This document shows positions 13,317-15,991 of a DNA stretch of 15,991 nucleotides, piece after piece. Location of the stretch: positions 1 through 15,991 of the forward strand of contig CAZXIX010000100.1 of NCBI GenBank assembly GCA_964640855.1, in the 5' to 3' direction. Both the position numbers and the translations under genes were made by a program. Every line of letters begins with the position of its first letter. Within the stretch, counting starts at the first letter, position 1. Under the pieces are notes generated by a model. The model was given only the letters and a program-made list of their open reading frames with translations, did no database searches and was not told the DNA's origin. The stretch comes from JAJDFU01 sp964640855 (GTDB taxonomy: Bacteria; Bacteroidota; Bacteroidia; Chitinophagales; Saprospiraceae).

Positions 13317-15044
13317 TTAATTGAATGAGTCCGAGAAGTTTTGGAATCCTTTGGAGGGAATGGGAGCGATCATGGTGCCGTCCCAGTAGGCGTTGAAATT
13401 GAGGGCGATCCGACGAAAGTTCTCGGCCAGGTAGCGAAAACGGGTATCGAAGTCCCGCGCATCCGGCTGGCCGTAAGTGGCCATATGGTACCCGGCATCG
13501 ATGCAATCCTGGGCCAGCGCGTCCGCCAGATCAGCCATCCGGTTGAAAGCCTGGATGTATTCTTCTTTGGATTGGATGCTCCTGGTGACTGCCTTTTTGG
13601 CCGCTTCGTTGTCCGCTCCATGGCCAACGTTAAAGAAGAAATTGGGGCCTGCCGTACGCGGAGGCACCCGTTGCCCGGGCGCCGGCACATAACCCGCGTC
13701 CGCCGGCAAGCGGCAGACCATCTCTCCGAGCGGACGGATCACCATCGTCATAAAGGGATAGAAAGAAGAACGGAAAAAGGCATTGACCTCCCGCGGGCGG
13801 ATCCCGGTCGTCTGATCGATGGAATACTGGTTGAAAAAACCATACAGCATATTGATCAGGACGTTGTAGGCATCGTTAAAAAGGTCCATGGCCTTGATGG
13901 CAACCGGGTTGGTGACCTGATAGACCGCAAATTGCTCCGTATTCTCTCCTTTTTTGGGAATATCTACCAAATGATGCTCCGGAGAGTTTGTGGTTGTCGG
14001 ATTGAAAACCACCGGCAAAGAGGGATCGAACGAAAGGCCCTCTCCCTGGGCTTCCAGTTCGTTCAACTCATCCAACAGGGTCTGGTAAACCCAAAAATGG
14101 CTTCCCAGGGGGGGCGGCACCCCTCCTGCTCCTTCTCCCTCTTCAATGATCTGGGAAATGATCTTCTGAACGTATTCATTGTATTTTCCTTCTACCACAG
14201 GCTCCATTTCAATATTGAAGCCGAAGTGCTCATTGACCACCCGATCCAGGTTCTTGCCTTCGATGAAACGCATATCCAGCAACAACTCGAAAAATGAACT
14301 GATGTAAGCATACAGTTCTTCGATGCTGTGCGCAGCGGGCACCCAGGTTTCTTCCTCCTCTTTATTTTGCGAGCCATAGGGGTCCCGGATCAGACTTTGT
14401 ATAAGAAGAAGCGCCTCGTAGCGGGCTTTTTCGACCTTCAGGGGTTCTGCTTTCTGGGGATGGGGGACCTGCGCCGCCAGATGCCGGATGGGATCGGGCA
14501 CCCCTGCCAGCCGAAAAGGATCCGGAAGGTGTATCGTATCCGGTTTTTCCCAATAGCGGAACACCTCCAGCGCATGTCGGGAAAAGGGCATCAGGTTGAG
14601 GGGCTTGCCGAAGGGATATTCCGAAGCCGGCACCGGAAAATTGGGCCGGAACAGATAGGGTTCGTCCCCCAGGATGGCGTAGAGATTTTGCACAAAGGCC
14701 AGGTGTGTCATTTCCTGGCGAGCCACAAACAGCATGCGGGCATCCCAACGCCGGATAGCCTCCAGCTGAGCCAGTCGCAACCGGTTGATCTTTTGTTGCT
14801 GGGGATCGCTGGAGCCCGGATCGTAATCTTCAAACTCCTCCAGGTATTTTTTCATGGAAAAGGAGGCGAAAAGGTATTGCATGGCCAACAGATGCTCTAC
14901 CATCGCCGCCTTGGAAAGCAAACCGGAAAGTCCTCCGAGCAGGATGTCCTTTAAGGTATCGTCGGCCTGGGCAAGCTGCGCTCGCAATTCTTTGCCCAAC
15001 TCGAGGCTCTTCTGTGCATAGGTCTCAGGCGTATTTTGGGTCAT
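13317..15044 (-). CDS. VioB-type ferritin-like protein
   Basis: A 575-residue protein whose N-terminal part (about 35-130) is a ferritin-like four-helix unit of the kind in the iminophenyl-pyruvate dimer synthases VioB/RebD. Helix A carries MVEHLLAMQYLFA (Glu50-His51) and helix B carries ARQEMTHLAFVQNLYAILGDEP (in two parts, Glu111 and His114), giving E/H metal ligands. A further Glu pair (242-243, IEELYAYISSFF) may finish the site. The rest (about 260-575) is alpha-rich and unassigned. I start at the ATG at 15044, because the upstream frame to 15158 is AT-rich spacer-like sequence. No vioA or other pigment gene is near, so violacein-type synthesis is not implied; an oxidative di-metal reaction on an unknown substrate is inference. 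The partner gene follows after 9 nt. Confidence 0.87.
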   Translation of the reverse strand: MTQNTPETYAQKSLELGKELRAQLAQADDTLKDILLGGLSGLLSKAAMVEHLLAMQYLFASFSMKKYLEEFEDYDPGSSDPQQQKINRLRLAQLEAIRRWDARMLFVARQEMTHLAFVQNLYAILGDEPYLFRPNFPVPASEYPFGKPLNLMPFSRHALEVFRYWEKPDTIHLPDPFRLAGVPDPIRHLAAQVPHPQKAEPLKVEKARYEALLLIQSLIRDPYGSQNKEEEETWVPAAHSIEELYAYISSFFELLLDMRFIEGKNLDRVVNEHFGFNIEMEPVVEGKYNEYVQKIISQIIEEGEGAGGVPPPLGSHFWVYQTLLDELNELEAQGEGLSFDPSLPVVFNPTTTNSPEHHLVDIPKKGENTEQFAVYQVTNPVAIKAMDLFNDAYNVLINMLYGFFNQYSIDQTTGIRPREVNAFFRSSFYPFMTMVIRPLGEMVCRLPADAGYVPAPGQRVPPRTAGPNFFFNVGHGADNEAAKKAVTRSIQSKEEYIQAFNRMADLADALAQDCIDAGYHMATYGQPDARDFDTRFRYLAENFRRIALNFNAYWDGTMIAPIPSKGFQNFSDSFN

Positions 15045-15400
15045 GGGTGAAAGCTTAGGGGCTTTGGGAAATAAAATTCGGGAGTAAGCAAATACTTTGA
15101 TCACATATTCGCTTGAAAATAGAAGGAAAATGGGATATTTTTCCCGAGTGGTATCCAAAACAAGAATTATTTTGGCTTTTTCCTGCTAATGATCTTTTCG
15201 GCATTAAGGGTCTTCCGGGACCTGCTGAAAACGGAAGGGCAAGAGTCCGATATGGACTTGGGATCATTCATCCGATTAAACTACATTACTATATCTGACG
15301 GCATAGTCCGACATAGGAGGAGCAGCCCTCCACCCTACGGAGGCTTGGGTCTTGCCTAATCGATCAAACTTATTTCACTTAAACTATAATTCAACACCTT
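15045..15400. other. Divergent intergenic region, ferritin-like / OsmC
   Basis: This 356-bp spacer should hold promoters for both flanking genes, but no exact TTG/TAnnTTTG pair was found in either direction. A 61-codon plus-strand frame (15113-15298, ending LHYYI) has no recognisable domain and no supporting context. The only clear structure is the set of complementary segments at 15316-15345, listed separately. Confidence 0.4.
15316..15345 (+). promoter_or_regulatory. Competing hairpins in the OsmC leader
   Basis: GGAGG (15316-15320), CCTCC (15327-15331) and GGAGG (15339-15343) allow two mutually exclusive stems. The downstream one is stronger (AGCC-C-TCC pairing with GGAGGCT, one bulge). 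The pattern lies 55-85 nt before the OsmC ATG. It could be a conformational switch in the leader or simple chance; no T-tract follows. Confidence 0.25.
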
Positions 15401-15967
15401 ATGGAAAATGTAAGAAACGGTGTCATGCTAGACCCTATCAACGAACTGGTCAGTTCGATCCAGTCCGATCCGAATGTGGCCCAGGTCCAGTTTGTAGCCA
15501 AATCAGAATGGAAAGGCGGCACGCAGGCAGAGGTCACCATCTCCGAGCTATACTCCAACGGCCAAAATATCCGGGGTCCCGAAAAAGGTTTCAAATTGAC
15601 GGTGGACGAACCCGGGGTCCTGGGCGGTAAGGACGAATATCCCAACCCGGTTGAATACCTGGCCTCTGCCCTCTGCGGCTGCCTCACAGCCGGCATCGCC
15701 ACCAACGCTGCCCTTTTCGAGACCGAACTCGAAAAAATCAACGTGGAGGTGCAGGTGAATTTTGACGTGCGCGGCGTATTGGGACTGGACCGAAGCCAGC
15801 CCAACGGCCCCCTCAACCTGCATTACAAGGTGAAGCTCAAGGGAAAGAACGGAGTTTCCGTCGACCAATTGACCAAATCCAAGGAGACCCTGGATAAGAA
15901 ATCGCCGATCAAGAATACGATCCAGCTGCCGCTCCATGTGACAACTGAATTCGAGATCGAAGATTAG
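15401..15967 (+). CDS. OsmC-family protein, single-site cysteine form
   Basis: A 188-residue cytoplasmic protein of the OsmC/Ohr superfamily, whose members reduce organic or other peroxides with a Cys pair. The core helix motif is LGGKDEYPNPVEYLASALCG followed by CLTAGIATNAA (74-104), with Cys94 at the usual first-cysteine position and Cys92 next to it. The region that normally carries the second cysteine (CPV type) reads KKSPIKNTIQLPLHV, so Ser168 replaces it. A classic thiol peroxidase cycle with the canonical pair is therefore unlikely; Cys92 and Cys94 could act instead, or the protein may bind a ligand. The ATG at 15401 is preceded by AT-rich sequence without Shine-Dalgarno. It diverges from the ferritin-like gene and ends near the window edge. 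Confidence 0.92.
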   Translation: MENVRNGVMLDPINELVSSIQSDPNVAQVQFVAKSEWKGGTQAEVTISELYSNGQNIRGPEKGFKLTVDEPGVLGGKDEYPNPVEYLASALCGCLTAGIATNAALFETELEKINVEVQVNFDVRGVLGLDRSQPNGPLNLHYKVKLKGKNGVSVDQLTKSKETLDKKSPIKNTIQLPLHVTTEFEIED

Positions 15968-15991
15968 AACGGTTTGCGGCAGGAGTTGAGC

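Noticed and set aside
13341..14297. 318-codon plus-strand frame opposite the ferritin-like gene
   Set aside because: Antisense of a well-supported gene, with a low-information sequence.
15045..15158. Upstream extension of the ferritin-like protein by 38 residues
   Set aside because: The stretch is AT-rich like a spacer and the added residues do not look like part of the helical domain. The ATG at 15044 leads directly into it.
15113..15298. 61-codon plus-strand frame in the OsmC/ferritin spacer
   Set aside because: No domain, no homology I can recall, and it lies in the expected promoter region.
1..15991. CRISPR array, insertion sequence, prophage or integrative element
   Set aside because: No evenly spaced repeat array, no transposase or integrase, no terminal inverted repeats or target duplications were seen. 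The tRNA 3' end is not repeated elsewhere in the window as an attachment site would be.

Overview
The window looks like chromosomal DNA of a Bacteroidota species, most like the Saprospiria/Lewinella type. Nearly every gene starts without a Shine-Dalgarno sequence and has an A-rich stretch before the ATG. The best promoters fit the Bacteroidota pattern TTG-N(17-23)-TAnnTTTG. The gene families (SulP fused to STAS beside a beta-carbonic anhydrase, a BTAD-type regulator, a long-form isocitrate dehydrogenase) also fit. Genus-level placement is inference.

Layout. 1-775: no convincing protein gene; a tRNA-Arg(CCG) on the minus strand and a phased triple repeat. 776-2242: two plus-strand genes of unknown function that appear to share a C-terminal beta-sandwich, separated by a terminator-like hairpin. 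2346-2570: a small minus-strand CxxC protein. 2787-4037: a winged-helix/BTAD regulator with a degenerate receiver-like N-terminus, whose stop codon interlocks with that of a convergent MscS-type channel (4034-5110).

5221-12193 is the most interesting part and reads as an inorganic-carbon locus. On the plus strand are a SulP/STAS anion transporter (5308-6972) and a beta-carbonic anhydrase (7097-7738). Converging on them from the minus strand are, in transcription order, isocitrate dehydrogenase (11181-9748), a diverged carbonic-anhydrase-like protein that has lost a zinc ligand (9696-9211), a two-helix membrane protein (9182-8877), an intrinsic terminator, and an SbtA-type sodium/bicarbonate transporter (8784-7822). 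A CbbR-like LysR regulator (11273-12193) diverges from icd. Two sites with the same architecture, TCAT-N11-ATGA inside longer inverted repeats, lie upstream of the SulP gene and over the start codon of the LysR gene. This suggests one regulator controlling bicarbonate uptake, CO2/bicarbonate interconversion and an oxidative CO2-releasing TCA step.

12246-15044: a two-gene minus-strand operon encoding a VioB-type ferritin-like protein and a partner of unknown function. 15401-15967: an OsmC-family protein lacking the second redox cysteine. No insertion sequence, CRISPR array, prophage gene or rRNA was seen.
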